From: Ascidia mentula
Taxonomy: Eukaryota; Chordata; Ascidiacea; Phlebobranchia; Ascidiidae
DNA length: 64,000 bases
Assembly: GCA_947561715.1 (NCBI GenBank)
Contig: OX387205.1
Location: forward strand, 11,909,001 to 11,973,000
Direction of reading: 5' to 3'
In this document: positions 1 to 13,236 of the stretch, piece by piece
Numbering within the stretch: position 1 is the stretch's first letter
Layout of the letters: every line of letters begins with the position of its first letter
The notes under the pieces: generated by a model
What the model was told of the DNA's origin: nothing
Database searches by the model: none
What the model saw: the letters and a program-made list of their open reading frames with translations, nothing else
Position numbers and translations under genes: made by a program

Positions 1-3000
1 AAAACATCTACCTACTTGTAATGTGATACTTTCACCACCAGGAATCCGCTCCTCATCAAATGAAACACTATCATATCCAACAACTTCAACCCCGTCTGAC
101 AAAAAACTGGCTTCCAACAGACAAGGCATAGCTGATAAGTTAAAAAATACTACAGTGAAAGCTATTTGGGGTTTGTTGCTGCATAACCTACATTTACAGG
201 TTGTTTGAGGATCAGACCACCCGCCAGCTTCACATACAATGTATTCTGTAGTCGGCCGATAACCTTTACTACAATTTAACTTCATTCTTGCTCCAATTTG
301 TCGATTAGCTGACTCAGAGTCAAGAAAAAGGAAAAAACCGTTGGCAGGATTGTTTACCAACCTGCACTGAAAAACTGCAAACAACAGGCATAAGATTTCA
401 ATCTAAATATCAATGCCTAACATTGTTGTATGATTCCTAAAACATATCATGAAGATTGCTTTGTATTTGCAACTATTTCCCACAGTGACCCAGCTTTACT
501 TTATGTCCATAACAGGTTTTAGGGTGCTTGAATTCAAAATGTTGAACAAGGATATTAACGTACCCTATTATATAATTACTTTACAACCAATTTTACTTAC
601 CATTGCAACTTGGAGCTGCATTAGTCCAACCATCCTCAGTACACAGACTTTCAGGAATGTTGGGTTGATAACCCTCATTGCATTGCACTGTTACTTGTGT
701 TCCAACATCATTTACATACAAATCCTGGCCATTGTACAATAGTCTTCCATTTTCAGGGACAGGTAATTCATTACATCTACTGGCTAAAGGCAAATGAAAT
801 ATGTATTTCTTATAAAATGATGTGGTGGCCACTGTAACCAACAATTATCTAATTAATTGTAGCACACAAATTAAATTTTCATTGATAGAAAAATTTATAA
901 AATATGTGACTATGTTATGTATAAGCTAAAAGTACCACAACATAGTTTATTCAATGTGTTACTTACAAACACATCTTGGTAACTCATCTGACCAGTCTCC
1001 CCTTTCTGTGCATGTGATGACTTTATTCTTGCTGGGAAGATAACCTTCATCACAACTTACAAAAATTGTGGTTCCAAATTCAAATCCCGAAGCTTCCGTT
1101 CCCATGTACTGTATGCTACCATGTTGTGGATTTTGTAATTCTGGACATGTGAGCACTAAATCAAAGAGTTGATGTGGTGAAAATCAATAAAAAAGAATGT
1201 CTTTACATTTGTGAAAACCAATGAAAAATGAAATTTGTAAATATACATACGAAGTCTAGTTTGGTTTTACAAAACTTGCTAATAAGCAGCACCTTGCTCA
1301 CAAAAAGTGCCATAAAATCCAGGAAGGCACTGACATGTGCTGTTTTCATGACATGTAGCACCATTCAAACATGGCAGTGAAGCACAAAAACTTGTACCTG
1401 GAATGATGAGGAAGGATACTCAGTTGGTATGAAATGGTCTATGCTGCAATAATACAACAAATGATAAAGGAGAACTTCAAATTTAACTTACTGCTTTCAC
1501 AGTGTACACCTGTGTAGCGCACAGGGCAGACACAAGAACCTATCGCATTACAATGTCCACCATTCAGACACGGACAGTCTGAAAAGAATGTTCTTAAAAT
1601 GTAACATAAATCTATATTTTGGAAAAGTGTCAACTACAAAAACCTCTTTCACAGAGAATTTTTTTGGGATGTGAGCAGTCTCCATGTCTCCAACACTGCG
1701 TCCTTGTCCAACGGGGCTTTTGAATCCAGCCACACTTGTGAGTAGACATGGATGTGCAATAACCAGAAGACCAAAAAACAACTAGTGAACGCCAGTTTTC
1801 AAATTCATAAACCTTGTTGTCCGACCAGTAACGATTCCATCGATGACGTTTTCGATTATATCTTTGCTCCAACCCAATCCAATAAAAATCTTAAACAAAA
1901 CAATGCGGTTAGTCCTTCTTGGACATTAAAAAAACATGAAACAGACTTTTTTTATTCACCTTGGTCAACTTTATATATAGGCATTTAGATTTTTGTATTA
2001 ACAAAGTTATGTTATCAAAAAAACTATCTTTATACTCAACTTCCCAGTGGAAACTGGTAATCTTGTACAAGTTGGCCTTCATATTTAAAACATGATAACT
2101 ATTGTTAACTTTTGCTGATTCAAATATTATTTTCAAAAATAACTACCAAAAAATGTTTTTTTGAAAAAAAGAAAGTTGGCCTAAAAATGTAAAAAAAAAC
2201 ATAAACACTACCAGATAGTGTGGAGTTCATATTCTTTCCAATGGCTAAAAATACATCTTTTGTTTTTATCATGACCATGCTAGCACCATAACTTTTACAG
2301 TGAACTTTGGCCTGTGGCCGGCTTTTTGTTTCGTCAAAAAACAAATACTCTTTTCCATCATAAAAGAAAGTGGAACTGGGATCTGAAACAACAGACATTT
2401 GGTATCCAATATGTTATTGTAGTCTCTATGAATTGTGAAATAATAAAAACAACACCTGATAATGGACTACATGGTTCATTTTCACAGTGTTTTCTTTCTA
2501 CATTTTTCCCCCTGCACATGACAGTATTGGGAGGTGAATTCGGACATTCCCTTCTCCTTAATTGAAACCCTGAGCCACATGTGGAAGTGCAAGGACCCCA
2601 TAAGCTCCATTCACTCCAACTGTTCCACATTGGTTGCAATGGTGGTTGTGGTATTGGCACAATTTGGTTAGGTTCAGATGGCATTTCTAAATTGACTAAC
2701 AGTAAAGGTGAGTCAGTTTATTTTCTACAAAACATAACATTAAATTGACATAATTTTATAATACAGCAGGTGATGCTGGCAAGAGGTTAAAGGAAGATTA
2801 TTGCATTAATTTCTGGGAGCAAGCATGTAATGTAGAATGCAACACAAAACATTGTGGAAAATGTAAAAAATAATGTTTTCATTTTATGTTCAACAATACA
2901 TGACATAAATCAGAGGGTTCTTGCTTCATAATAGTTAACAATCTATCATGCATAAAGTTAGAACTTAATTACTCCTATGCAATATCTTCACAAGTTGGAG

Positions 3001-4563
3001 TTTTTGCAGACCATTTACCCAAATGACAAAGAACACTTCGGGCACCAACTAATCGCAAGGTATTGTCACATGCAAAAGTTACCATACTTTCACTCCGATG
3101 GGTGATGGAACCACCAGTAGGTGGTGCAAGATGGCTACAAGCTAAAAAAACATTAAGTGTTTTTTTATAGAATTGTGAGGACATAGTAAAATAATTGAAA
3201 CAAAACTAAGCATGTAGCTATTTGTCTTTGTTAAATTTGTCAATTTTGGTGGAAAATACATTACTTCAAGTGCATATGAAAAACCTAAGAATTTTCTAGT
3301 TAGCTTGTAGTATACTGATACTTTCAACACTGATTCATTATTAGTGCACATAAACACTGACTGTGCAGGCTGTACCCATCAATCAGTAAGCAATTGCAGA
3401 GATTTAGAACTGGACAAATAAAAATAACGCAAAAGTAAATTTGATTGCAAGGTCAGAATGTTTCTGTTTATACATTCTAACCATGTAGTCAATGCCAACA
3501 AGCAAATTCTTGTCTTTAAGTTATACTTACGAATTGGATCACAAGAAAGAGGTTGAGGAAACCAAGTTCCTTTAATGGTGCATGTGACATTTCCCTGACC
3601 ATGAAGTCTATATCCATTGTTGCATTCAACTCGAACCACAGTGTTGATAGCATACAGATGTTGGAATGGAACAAGGTGACCATTTCGCACAACAAATTTT
3701 TTACATTTTACTTCTGCAAATCAATAATTATTCCTGAGAATGAAAATTGTGAAATAAATCTGCTAATTCTTGCAAGCACTGAGGCTTTTTTTGTTTTTAA
3801 TCTCTTGTTGTTCTGTATTTTATACACAGATGATGCTGTTCAAAGCGAAATATATTTGTCTTAAATAACAAGCTGACAGATTTTAACCTACTGGAATAAA
3901 TATTTCCATGTTTGTGGTAAATCTGCATGCCATAACCAATACAGTTGCATACTAGCATTTAAATTAAATCAAATCAGAAAAAAAATAACAAACCAATACA
4001 GCTGGGTTGTGAACTTGACCATTTTTCTGTTGGTAAACACTCAGTGTTGTTTGCGCCTTCTAACCGATAACCATGCAAGCATGTGAAAGCAACTGAGGTT
4101 CCCATTGGATGGCCCACACCTGTCTGTAAACTTGGTTGCACTTCACCATTTTCTAAATGCTGTATTGGGGGACATTTCTTAACTGAAAAACAATATTTCT
4201 TTAAAAATTACAGGATAAAAAATTTCTCATGCATTAACTTTTTAGATATTTTGTGATTAGACATCACATCAAATTTTAGACACTGTATGGTGTTGGTTTT
4301 TTCAAAGTCGCAATCCAAATGAACTATTGAGAAAACGACAATAGTAAAATACGTGTTTATCTTAATAGTTGGTTGATAGCAGTTACCATGGCAATTGGCA
4401 GACCCTTCCCAGATGGCATCGCCATTACAAACAGCAAATGAGCTTCCAGTGTTTCGAAATCCCTCGTTGCAGACAAATCGAACACGTGACCCGAAGACGT
4501 AATCTACGCCGCGGTCATCCACTCGGCCATTTGGTGGCGCAATAGGAGTATTGCATCGCCTTA
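1..4563 (-). CDS. Gene A1: CCP/TSP1/C-type lectin/EGF mosaic protein, 3' end outside window
   Basis: Secreted-type modular gene; the 5' end is near 4563 and the 3' part lies left of base 1. Exons in reading order: CCP 4387-4563, CCP 3994-4182, CCP 3531-3713, CCP 2986-3141, TSP1 2456-2686, lectin first half 2212-2382, lectin second half 1644-1889, EGF 1492-1578, EGF 1293-1397, CCP 967-1155, CCP 601-783, CCP 192-374, half-CCP 16-131. Each CCP shows four Cys and the conserved Trp; TSP1 shows WSEWSLWGPC and CGSG. Introns are phase 1 except after the half-CCP (phase 0). Odd: the donor after the 2986-3141 CCP reads GA instead of GT, and reading on gives CEDIA then a stop. No convincing signal peptide exon was found upstream. 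Likely role: extracellular ligand binding. This is inferred from domain content only. Confidence 0.82.
1644..1889 (-). CDS. A1 lectin-domain second exon (variable)
   Basis: Carries WIGL, the two Trp-rich stretches, CTSMS and the terminal LCERG of a C-type lectin fold. After WIGL it reads EQRYNRKRHRWNRYW, and later NWRSLVVFWSSGYC and IQKPRWTRTQCW. These stretches differ sharply from the other copies, whereas the preceding exon 2212-2382 is nearly the same in all. The classical Ca-site motifs EPN/QPD and WND are not visible, so sugar binding of the usual kind is doubtful. Confidence 0.85.
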
Positions 4564-4862
4564 CTTTAAATATATTTTAAAGTGTATAAGGCAACAAAAT
4601 ATATCATTGCAATGTTATAAATAAAGCTTTTATGACATGAAACTAGAAGGTTTGACGAGAACACACCATTAGAAAGCACTACGATTTCGTATCGATATAC
4701 GCTATACCGCATGACCCAAGAAAATGTTGTGTAGCCTTATTACCATTAGCTTTAGGTATACCTCAATATTTGCTGAAAACAAAACGCCTCTTTTAGTTAA
4801 TGATAATTGTGCGAACAAAGAGCACTTTGATCTATATGTGTGTGACGTAATTTGTGACTTAC

Positions 4863-4888
4863 TTAGGTGATGTGATTTACGGCCAATC
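4863..4888 (-). other. Possible 26-nt leader exon of A1
   Basis: A polypyrimidine tract ending TTGCAG precedes 26 nt that end at a perfect GTAAGT donor. The same arrangement is kept in units 2 and 3. It lies about 310 bp after the stop of B1. In the frame that leaves phase 1, as the first CCP needs, the local ATG gives MFLFCCRIGRKSHHL, which is not a good signal peptide. It could be an untranslated exon or a trans-splice acceptor region. Weak support. Confidence 0.3.
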
Positions 4889-5198
4889 CTGCAACAAAAC
4901 AAAAACATTTTTTGTTATGAAAGAGCACAACCTCGGCCATGATTCAATAAAATGCAAATCTCAGTAATTTCTACGCGACATTTCTAGCATTTCTTTTAAC
5001 ACCAAAAATCACAAAAAATGGTGGATTTACTCATTACACATTTTTCCACATTTTTACTGGAAGCTATTTGCATTTGGTAAGTTTTGCTTGTTTTTCCATT
5101 GACAAAACTAATTCAACATATACTTGTTGTCAGGTTAATTGCAGACATAATTCTTTTATCTTCACAACACACAATAAACTAGGAATTGAACAAAGTTT

Positions 5199-8100
5199 TT
5201 ACTTAGAACCGTTAATCGTTTCTTCAATCCAGCTTTGCATCTGCGCAACATCTGCGTAGTAGCCAGGATACACAAAGCCATTTGTTTCATCCCTGAGAGC
5301 ACATTTAATTCCAAAACTGACAATCCCCATTTGTACCCAATAACTTTCGCCAGTTTGGGAATCCACGCGCTGTTGCAAGATTTTGAATAAATAATATATA
5401 TATTTGTATTTAAACTTCATACGTATACCAAAAAGTTTTATTGAGCATTTCAAAGAACCTGAATAAAATAAAGCATTACTTGGTTTATGAGGGGCCCACC
5501 ACTGTCTCCAGTACATGCGTCAGACAGAGTTCTTGCAGTTGTTGGAGATCTGGCACAAATCATGCGGTTCGTGTACCTCAAAGCATGTCCTGTTTTTCGC
5601 GTGTGACGTTGGATTCCTTGACGACACCTGGTCGAAACAGCAATAAAAAGTATCGTCTTTTTCTTGCTTGATGAAGTTATTTTTAACTGTTACCATAATA
5701 ATACTTTAGACGAAATAATCGTTGCCAAACTCTTGGAAAAAGGCCATAAATGTAAAAATGGAATACTTTCATACTTATTGTCTGTTATTACTGGGTACAA
5801 ACATATTTAGCTTTTTTGTATAAAGTCACGAATGGTACTTACACTGCATCTGGTTGTAGTTCTTGCGTGGTTTGCTGCAGAATGTTTGGTATGGTTTGAC
5901 TTTGATAATTAGTGTGTCCAAATCCAGTTACTACGACTGTTGTTCTGTTTTCTCTTTCACCTGTAAAGTGCAACCCTTTTTTACGAAAAAGACATTCCAA
6001 ATTTAAAAAAATGGTAAATGTTAAGTCAAGCTGAGTTAAAAAAGGGGAAATCGCGGTTAGAATTTAACATATTTTACCGCAGGCAGCTGAAGAAAATTGT
6101 TGGACATACTTAGTCCGTTACTGTGTATGATGGTTCTGTTTGGAAGATTACTCCAAGGAAGACACACGGGACGAATGTACGGAGATAAGGGGATTGTTCC
6201 ATTGAATTTCGGCCTTTCTTTTGTGGCGAACCAAGACGATCCATTGCGTAAAAAACGAAGCGAGACTCCGATTCTAATCTGAAAACGGAGGTCCGTTTGG
6301 ATAATCCTGTACGTTTCATAAGAAAAGTACCTTTGGCATACTTCATGTAGAGAATGCAAAAAGCTGTAGGAGATACGTTTACGCGCATCTTATTTCTCTT
6401 TAATCTCAAATCAAAACATTAAATGGGTCAGGTGAATCGTATAATAACCAGATATTTTACTGTACACATTGGTTTACGTCACGCACGAATTTTTTCCAAC
6501 TTTAAAGACGATAATATTGCCTAGAACGTACCCTTCATTGTACTGACATAATGTTTGTCACGGAAAGCAAGAACACAATATTTACAGGATAAGTTTGCAT
6601 CCAATAAACTTTCTTCATAAAGTATGATCAAAGTAAACGAACAAACCCGTTTTAATAAACTCACCAAAGCAACATCGTAATCAAAATTGATTCTCTCACT
6701 CCCACGAGTCTGTCGATCAAATCTTGGATGAAGATATATTTTCCTTGGTGTAAACAGTTCAACTGCAGAGTCCAAATTTTCTATCAAACTGGGGCGTTTA
6801 TGAACACCTGTCAATAATTATCGGTTTAACATCAAAGTTATGTAACGATGTAGGAACTATCAGAGGAATGCCCCCACAGCACGTGTCACTGGCATGTTTT
6901 TTTTTATATTAAGGTCATAATTTTCTTAAACAAACATAATTAAACTAAATGAGTAGAAGATCTTTAAATGCGCAACTGTAATTGTAAAGAGGAATTATTT
7001 TTGAAGACTTCAAAGGCAAACTGGCCCCTCACTTGGTACAAGATGTAACAAAAACTATTGCATAGTTCATCCTATTACAGTAAAAAGACAACGGGATAAC
7101 CAAATTGCACAGCGCTCGTCAACACCATGCGCTGTGCAATTTAATCTCTTGTGATGGCGGATGTAATAAACGTCAATGGCGAAATATCGGCGAAGTTGGC
7201 GGCACACAACGTTCAGCAAGGAGCAACGCAACTCTCGCAGTGTAACAATCGGAGGTTTCCTGTTGGTGGATATTGCTTACGGCGTTGTTATAAGCTGACT
7301 CCCGACACTTGGAGAATATGTTGTTGCAAAATAAAAAGAAATCTCAACCGAAATCTGAGGATTTAATTTAAATCACCTGGCGGTCTTTTTGAAAAATAAA
7401 AGTTGCATCAACATGATTTATTGCATGCTTTTGCATGCAAATTGACGACCACAATTAAAACTGTTCCCAAAGAAAGTTGAATAAACGATATTTATTCTTA
7501 CTTAGCTGAATAAAAGTACGGTGTTAACTAACCTACGGCGAGAACCAAATTTTCGATATGTTTGATGTCTTCATATTTGTCAAACACGTGAGCTGCTGTG
7601 AGAATCCACTGCTGGTTAATAAGCGATCCGCCACCCATTATATTGAGATCATGGAACAACTACAAATACAAAAATCAAATCTAGGTAATATATTGTTGAT
7701 AATAAATTTCAGTTGTCTTTTGTATAGTTGTCTTTGACGCAATGTGCTTAATAAGCAGTAACTGTTTCCGGAGATAAAGTTCGAGACATTTCATGTAGCA
7801 CAATGACAAAGAACTGAAAAGTAACTTACTTGTGTGGAAAAGCTTGTCATGATGAGCACCTGCCATGGCCAAGTGTGTTGTTTTACTGATATTCCTCCGA
7901 CTACTCGCCCGAAACCGAGCTCATGTACGATTGTGTTGATAACATTTGATTGGCCACAAATCTTTAGATCTGTTAGAATTACGTTTAATAAGGAAAACAA
8001 CACTAAAGTTATTAAAAAACAATGGAAACATGTTATGTTTGCTTTATTCAAAATTACTACCGTATAACTTTTACGTTCGAATCCTTTTGCCAAACCATCC

Positions 8101-9642
8101 ACATTTAGGTTAAAATTGATTTTGTTGTCACGTTACCTGTACAATTTACATCAGCTCGTGTCCATTTTTTTCTTGAATTGCAGAAAACCTGGGGACCAAT
8201 AGGTGTCATTCCCGGAGGGCACGCATATTCAACGAAGTCACCGTGTCTAAAGTTTGAATTCACTTGAACCAAGCCACGGTCAACGAAACGCACCACACTG
8301 TAACCCACACTGCCTCTAGCCGATGGTAGCGAATTCCCACAGGTGGCATCTTAACAATAATTAACAAATGACATTACTTGAACAGAAACTATCAAAATTG
8401 ACTTTTAATTTGATATTTCCATCGGGGCGTTATTAAAATGTTGGTTGGTGTAATGGTTCTCAATCCTTTTTATAAACTTTTTCTCTCTAGATAAACATTC
8501 GTCATTCTCACTTGGATTAAAGCAGGACATCCCACAATGACCGTCACAAGCACATCGTTTCCTTCCTTTACACTCCCTGTTATACACACAAGCTTTTCGG
8601 CATGGATAACCCGCCAAACTCTCGTTTCTTCCGGGACATGAACCTATAACATATTTTTCCTATAGTTGCGCTAGATGACATAAACACTAAAGGCACTCCA
8701 GTTTTGTTTATTACAGAGGCGTATATCCAGGATGATCACATCAAATAAAACTTTGGGGCAATGTGCTTGAGATATCCTATAATTCGGGCCTAAAACATAA
8801 TTGTGTTCCGGAAAAAAAGAAGGATATTCTTCAGGTGTAAAATATTCTTCGCATGCGAGACATTATCATAACTTAGTTAGACTTTCGAAGTAAAGTGTAA
8901 CACTCAGAACAAGGACAAAAACGCCCCCAGCTGTTGTATTGGAATTTTCAGCAATATGCTCGTGATTTCCCACAAACTTGAAGAGCATACACTTATTTTT
9001 CGAAATGAAAAACTTAACTTAATAATTTACTTTGATATGAGTTATTTATCTTTAAAATTAAACTTTATACCGCATCTAGCAAAGACATATGATTCATCCT
9101 CGTTGTTGCTGCAATCTCCAACGCCATCACACACTTTGTCGAGGCTTAAACAAAGATCACTGTTTGGACATCGAAACTTGTTGTTAGAACACGGCCCTGT
9201 TGCGCTGCTACCTGCTGACAATAGGGATATTGAAAATTTTAATTATACCCTGTCTTCAATTTGCCAAGTGGTCAGCGTAACATTAAAGTAATAATTTAGT
9301 ATCGCTGCACTCGGTTTCAATGAATAGTTCATTGCTGGTATTTGTGTGATGAAAGAAACAAAATTATTTCTCCCAAAACCTCTACTTGATCCAAGTACAG
9401 GCTCTTATGGCATAAAGCACTTTAGGCTGTGTAGCCAGTTTTTGTTTAAATCACTTAATGTTCAAGGAGATAAACTAAACCAATATCCGTTTTGACTTCA
9501 AAGTTAAACATCTTGCTATCGTCGCGATAATTCAGGCTATAATCAATTCGTGTAAACGGAAAATCAAAAGTTGGTTTATCTGTGGTTACTTACGGCTGAA
9601 AAGTGACTTTAACAGCAAGACAACCCATATCCAAGTCTTCAT
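5199..9642 (-). CDS. Gene B1: LDLa-WAP-CCP-trypsin serine protease
   Basis: Eleven exons sum to 1554 nt (517 residues): 9594-9642, 9071-9214, 8512-8643, 8137-8349, 7830-7969, 7533-7659, 6665-6807, 6110-6278, 5843-5960, 5480-5627, 5199-5369. Exon 1 is a signal peptide (MKTWIWVVLLLKSLFS). Then come LDLa (six Cys, DGVGDC, NEDE), a WAP-like domain with eight Cys but CAC in place of CC, a CCP, and a trypsin domain. Activation site is R|VVGG. Catalytic His is in LTAAHV, Asp in DYDVAL, Ser in GDSGGP. Asp six residues before the Ser, and Gly at the 216/226 equivalents, predict cleavage after Arg/Lys. Both histidine-loop Cys (42 and 58 equivalents) are absent (GGGSL, AAHV) and the Ser codon is AGT, as in C1r/C1s/MASP-2 type enzymes, but here the domain is split over seven exons. 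All splice phases match, with no break seen. Substrate unknown. Confidence 0.92.
7102..7142. repeat. Stem-loop in intron of B1
   Basis: AAATTGCACAGCG at 7102-7114 pairs perfectly with CGCTGTGCAATTT at 7130-7142 across a 15-nt loop. It sits in the intron between the exons carrying the catalytic His and Asp. Near-identical copies occur near 28943-28983 and 50126-50166, the latter with mismatches. Role unknown; possibly the end of an old transposon. Confidence 0.6.
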
Positions 9643-10205
9643 CCTGAGGAATTAATCTCAAGAGACCGCAGAATGTCAGTATTTTGTTGGGAATAAACAA
9701 TTCTTTTTCTTCTTATCTGTTGACCTGCTTCCACGGACAATATGATAATCATACACAAAAACACCACTAAACCTACAGATTTTGATTCAAGTTATGCCTC
9801 AACATATCTTACAGAGCTAGGCTACTATTGGCGAAACTTGAGGAGCGGAATTTGTATTTATGTCTGTTGCTGTCCCACATTGCTTAAGAACGCCAGGCAT
9901 GATTCAGGAAGTAATCGACGATACTTGTAGTTAACATTGTCGCAAGGCATACCGCATAACACTGGTTCTGGTTGTTTTGTTGAAGCGATTCCTGCGCGTG
10001 GCTTTTTAGGAAGGGAAATGTCCAAATTACTTTTGTCTTTGATTTGTGTTGTTAAGCATATCTGTCAAATACGTTTATAAAGCTCCACATTCAGCTGTAG
10101 AAGAAACGTAAGAAATATAATTTATTATTCATATGATCATATGCAAAGTGGAGCCAATAATATTAATTGGCCGTTTGGTAAGCAAAGTCGTCTGATAATC
10201 ACACC

Positions 10206-10258
10206 AGCTGCACTGATGAAACCTTATAGGTCGAAACAGTGGCCATTTGTGTGCAGCT
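10206..10258 (+). ncRNA. Hammerhead ribozyme-like sequence, unit 1
   Basis: Core CTGATGA at 10213-10219 and GAAA at 10233-10236 are present. Stem I AGCTGCA/TGCAGCT, stem II ACCT/AGGT and stem III ACAG/TTGT (one G-U) can form. The base at the cleavage position is G (10251), which the hammerhead does not accept, and stem II has an A-C mismatch next to the core. It is probably an inactive relative of the unit 2 copy. Confidence 0.6.
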
Positions 10259-11440
10259 CACACACTATGTCATTAAGTTTGTTCAAAACCAAACTTTAAC
10301 GATATTTATTTGTTGATTAGCATTTTTAAAAAAATCAAATATTCCGATCAGCCACATAAAGTATTACAAGCTGCAAGAATACGAGCTTTCATGCCAATTG
10401 GAATTTTCACATTTTTATGTTTATGGCACATAAACTTGTGTGTGAAAAAAAAACAGTGCAAAATTATTAGTCAGATGCAACCTTTTTTCACCAGTAGAGG
10501 GCAGGCAATAGTTACAGACAATGGTTCAATTATGGAGCTTCCACTGTGAATGCTTTCTTGGTAATGTATTTTATTGTCGCTAACGTGTTGGCATAGAAAT
10601 CATTTTTTAAAAATAGGATTGCAGAACAAAAAGTTTAAGAAGCACCGAGCTAAATAACACATGTGTTAAAATAAGTAGAAACTGTTTAACACCGGTTGAG
10701 TGGTCGCGATGTAATTAATGTGGCGATAACTTAATATGATCGCGGTAAGGACGTCACGAATACTCGTATTTACCGAAGAAAACTGCATGTGTTAAGGATG
10801 AAAAAAATAACACACAGAGAGCTGACAGATGAAAGACTCTCTGAGAAAATGTAGTGATTATCAGTTATCAGCAAATGCAACCAGGCTATGAAGAGCAAAA
10901 CAGCGTAATGTTTTACTATGGTATCTAGACTGTTTAAACAACAAAAGAAAGCTATTTTATTTTGAGGAGTATTCTCGAGAAGAAATTCCCTGCAAAAATG
11001 TGATATTTTCAACTCCTTTAGTTCATCTGATAAGAAGGTCAAGACACCGAAAGAAGTTTACTTTGATAAAGGATTGAATGTTATTCATGAATAGAACTTC
11101 GTCGTGTAACCAATTCTTTGAGCTTGAGTGAGTCCATCGCGAACGCCAACCAGCACTGGGCTGAAGCCTCGAGGAAAGCTGCCAGTGGTGTGGAATAAGG
11201 CTTCCCCAAAGAAATTCTGTCGAGCGCGCACTACCACTTGTCACAAACTCGGTCGATTCCATTTGGTATGCAAGGTAAATCACTTTATTTGTTAGAAAAA
11301 AATAAGTTGCCCTTGTATTTGGGTAATGTGCAAATTTGTACCGCTACATCAGTCAAACATCAAATTTCAAACTGTATCGATTGCTTAAAACAAACACAAT
11401 TCCTGTTAGGAGGTTTTGCTTTAACAAACTTTCTTTCGGG

Positions 11441-12600
11441 GAAAGTCGTATAATTTGGACCCTGCGTGTAATTTGGATTTTCCTTTTATAATAAATATAC
11501 GCTAGAATCTTTAAAAATCTTTTGTACAGCTTGAAAGAAGATCTGATAAAACGCGAAAGACAGGCGAGCTGAAACTTCTCGCAGTCCGATAGTTACAGAA
11601 AGAAATTCAGAGTTTTTTTGTTTTAGAGATGAAACTTTATTTCATAACTGTATGTTGTATATCCAAGTGGGCATGATTTTTGCGTTGTTTACCTGTAACT
11701 GCTTTCGGTATATTAAGCCCAATCTGATGCTTTCCAAGAGTAAAGTAGGTGGAAAAAATGTGTAGAAAGTTGTGTAATTTGGACCTGTATGATGTGTGTA
11801 ATTTGGTCCGGGGCCACAGGAACTGATATCAATTATGTATTCATTATTATCAGAACACATTTTACACATGATCTATAATATTAGTTATATCTGAATAAAA
11901 TTTGTTATTGAAATATAGCTAACAATCAACTATATGTTTTTCAGCATTATTTTTAACTACCTGTTGATTTAAATAGTAATTAAAATGAAAAGTAAAATAT
12001 CTTAAATTATTTGGGAAACTTAAAAATACAGAATAAAGAAGATAAAAATAAGGTCCAGTCATCTTGTTACAGTAAAGAAGATGGTTAAAGTAGCTGTATT
12101 TTATTAACACAGTGCATCTTGTAGGTCTAGAATTGCAACCTCAGTTTGTATCTACTGTCTCATTTTTTGCATTTGGTATTGTAAAGTCTTTGCATTATAT
12201 TATTGTTTTTTATTCTCAAGGTTTTTTCGCTATTTCAATTATTTTTCTGTTCTTTTTTTTATTGAATAAAATAAAATATTGTGGAAATGTACAAATAATG
12301 GGGACAAAATATTTATGTAAAGTTGCCATCACTTCTTAGAAACTGAGTGGAAAAGAAATCGCATAGATTGTAAGTGTTACAATTTGTACACGCTGCTGTT
12401 CCAAATTATACACTAGGGGTGTAACACTTGTTCCAACATTTCCAAATACTAATTATTCCCTACATGAAAATAACAGGATTCTGTTTTTTGCTTTTAAAGA
12501 GTTTAGATGATAATTTATCAAATCCTGTTAATAACTCTTTTGGTGAACATCTATATTTTTTAAGATTTGAACCGAAGTGGTCCAAATTAAACGACTTTTC
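11441..12600. repeat. AT-rich inverted-repeat element, unit 1
   Basis: GAAAGTCGTATAATTTGGAC (start 11441) and the reverse complement of GGTCCAAATTAAACGACTTT (start 12579) form imperfect 21-22 bp terminal inverted repeats. The motif TAATTTGGA recurs inside at several places. No clear target-site duplication and no transposase frame. Possibly an old non-autonomous DNA transposon present before the units duplicated. Confidence 0.4.
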
Positions 12601-13236
12601 TATCCTCTGCTACCTAATGTTTTGACAAATTTCTCAAACCCTTGACACTTCCGGGTGTTTTGATAATCGGCTTCATGGATCATATCAAGCAGTTCTGGCA
12701 TGTTGAATGCCATATGTATATATGCAGCCTATGTGTATTGCTTTGGTAGTTATAATACGTTTTTTGGGTCGGTAAATGTCCTTGTTGAACTGCTGTGTAA
12801 CTGAGAATAATTTTGTCACAATGCAAAGGGTTTTGTATGGGGTCAGTGTTAAGTTGTTTTGGACAGTTTTAGTATTGGTTTTGGTCAGGCAGTTCGTTTG
12901 AAGGTGTTGTGGAAAACCTAGAGTATCAAAATGTTGAAGGGCATTTATGTGGAAAATTGAATCACAAGAAATCCCCTGATTCGTGATGTTGTGTCAGTGT
13001 CACCACTTAACAAATGACCTAGTAAAAATTCATTGTGAGAAGACTGCCTAAATCGCTTCCTCAGGGGCATATTATGTGTCTTCTTTATTTTCAATCGCTC
13101 AGAAAAGCAACATGAACTTACTAATCACATACAATTGCAGTTAATCGTTTATGCATTGCAAATGCTTTTAAAGCATAACAAGATCGTTTTCTTTTATGTA
13201 AAAAAAAACTTCGACAGCTATTTTCTTCATATTTTA

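Larger units (their letters stand above)
9643..13236. other. Intergenic region between B1 start and A2 stop
   Basis: No gene is supported here. It contains the B1 upstream region, with a GATA-type CAGATAAG on the minus strand near 9711-9718, a hammerhead-like sequence (10206-10258), a short minus-strand segment near 11090-11280 that looks like a decayed coding piece, and an AT-rich inverted-repeat element (11441-12600). The same content recurs in the other two intergenic regions, so similarity of open frames between units here reflects recent duplication rather than selection. Confidence 0.7.

Noticed and set aside
7151-7366. Plus-strand 71-codon frame in the B1 intron, repeated in B2 and B3.
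   Set aside because: Intronic and opposite in strand. Similarity between units is explained by recent duplication, and differences do not favour silent sites by eye.
12112-12339. Plus-strand 75-codon frame conserved in all three intergenic regions (also 34631 and 55106).
   Set aside because: Conservation is no higher than in the surrounding non-coding DNA. It is AT-rich, lies inside the inverted-repeat element, and shows no domain.
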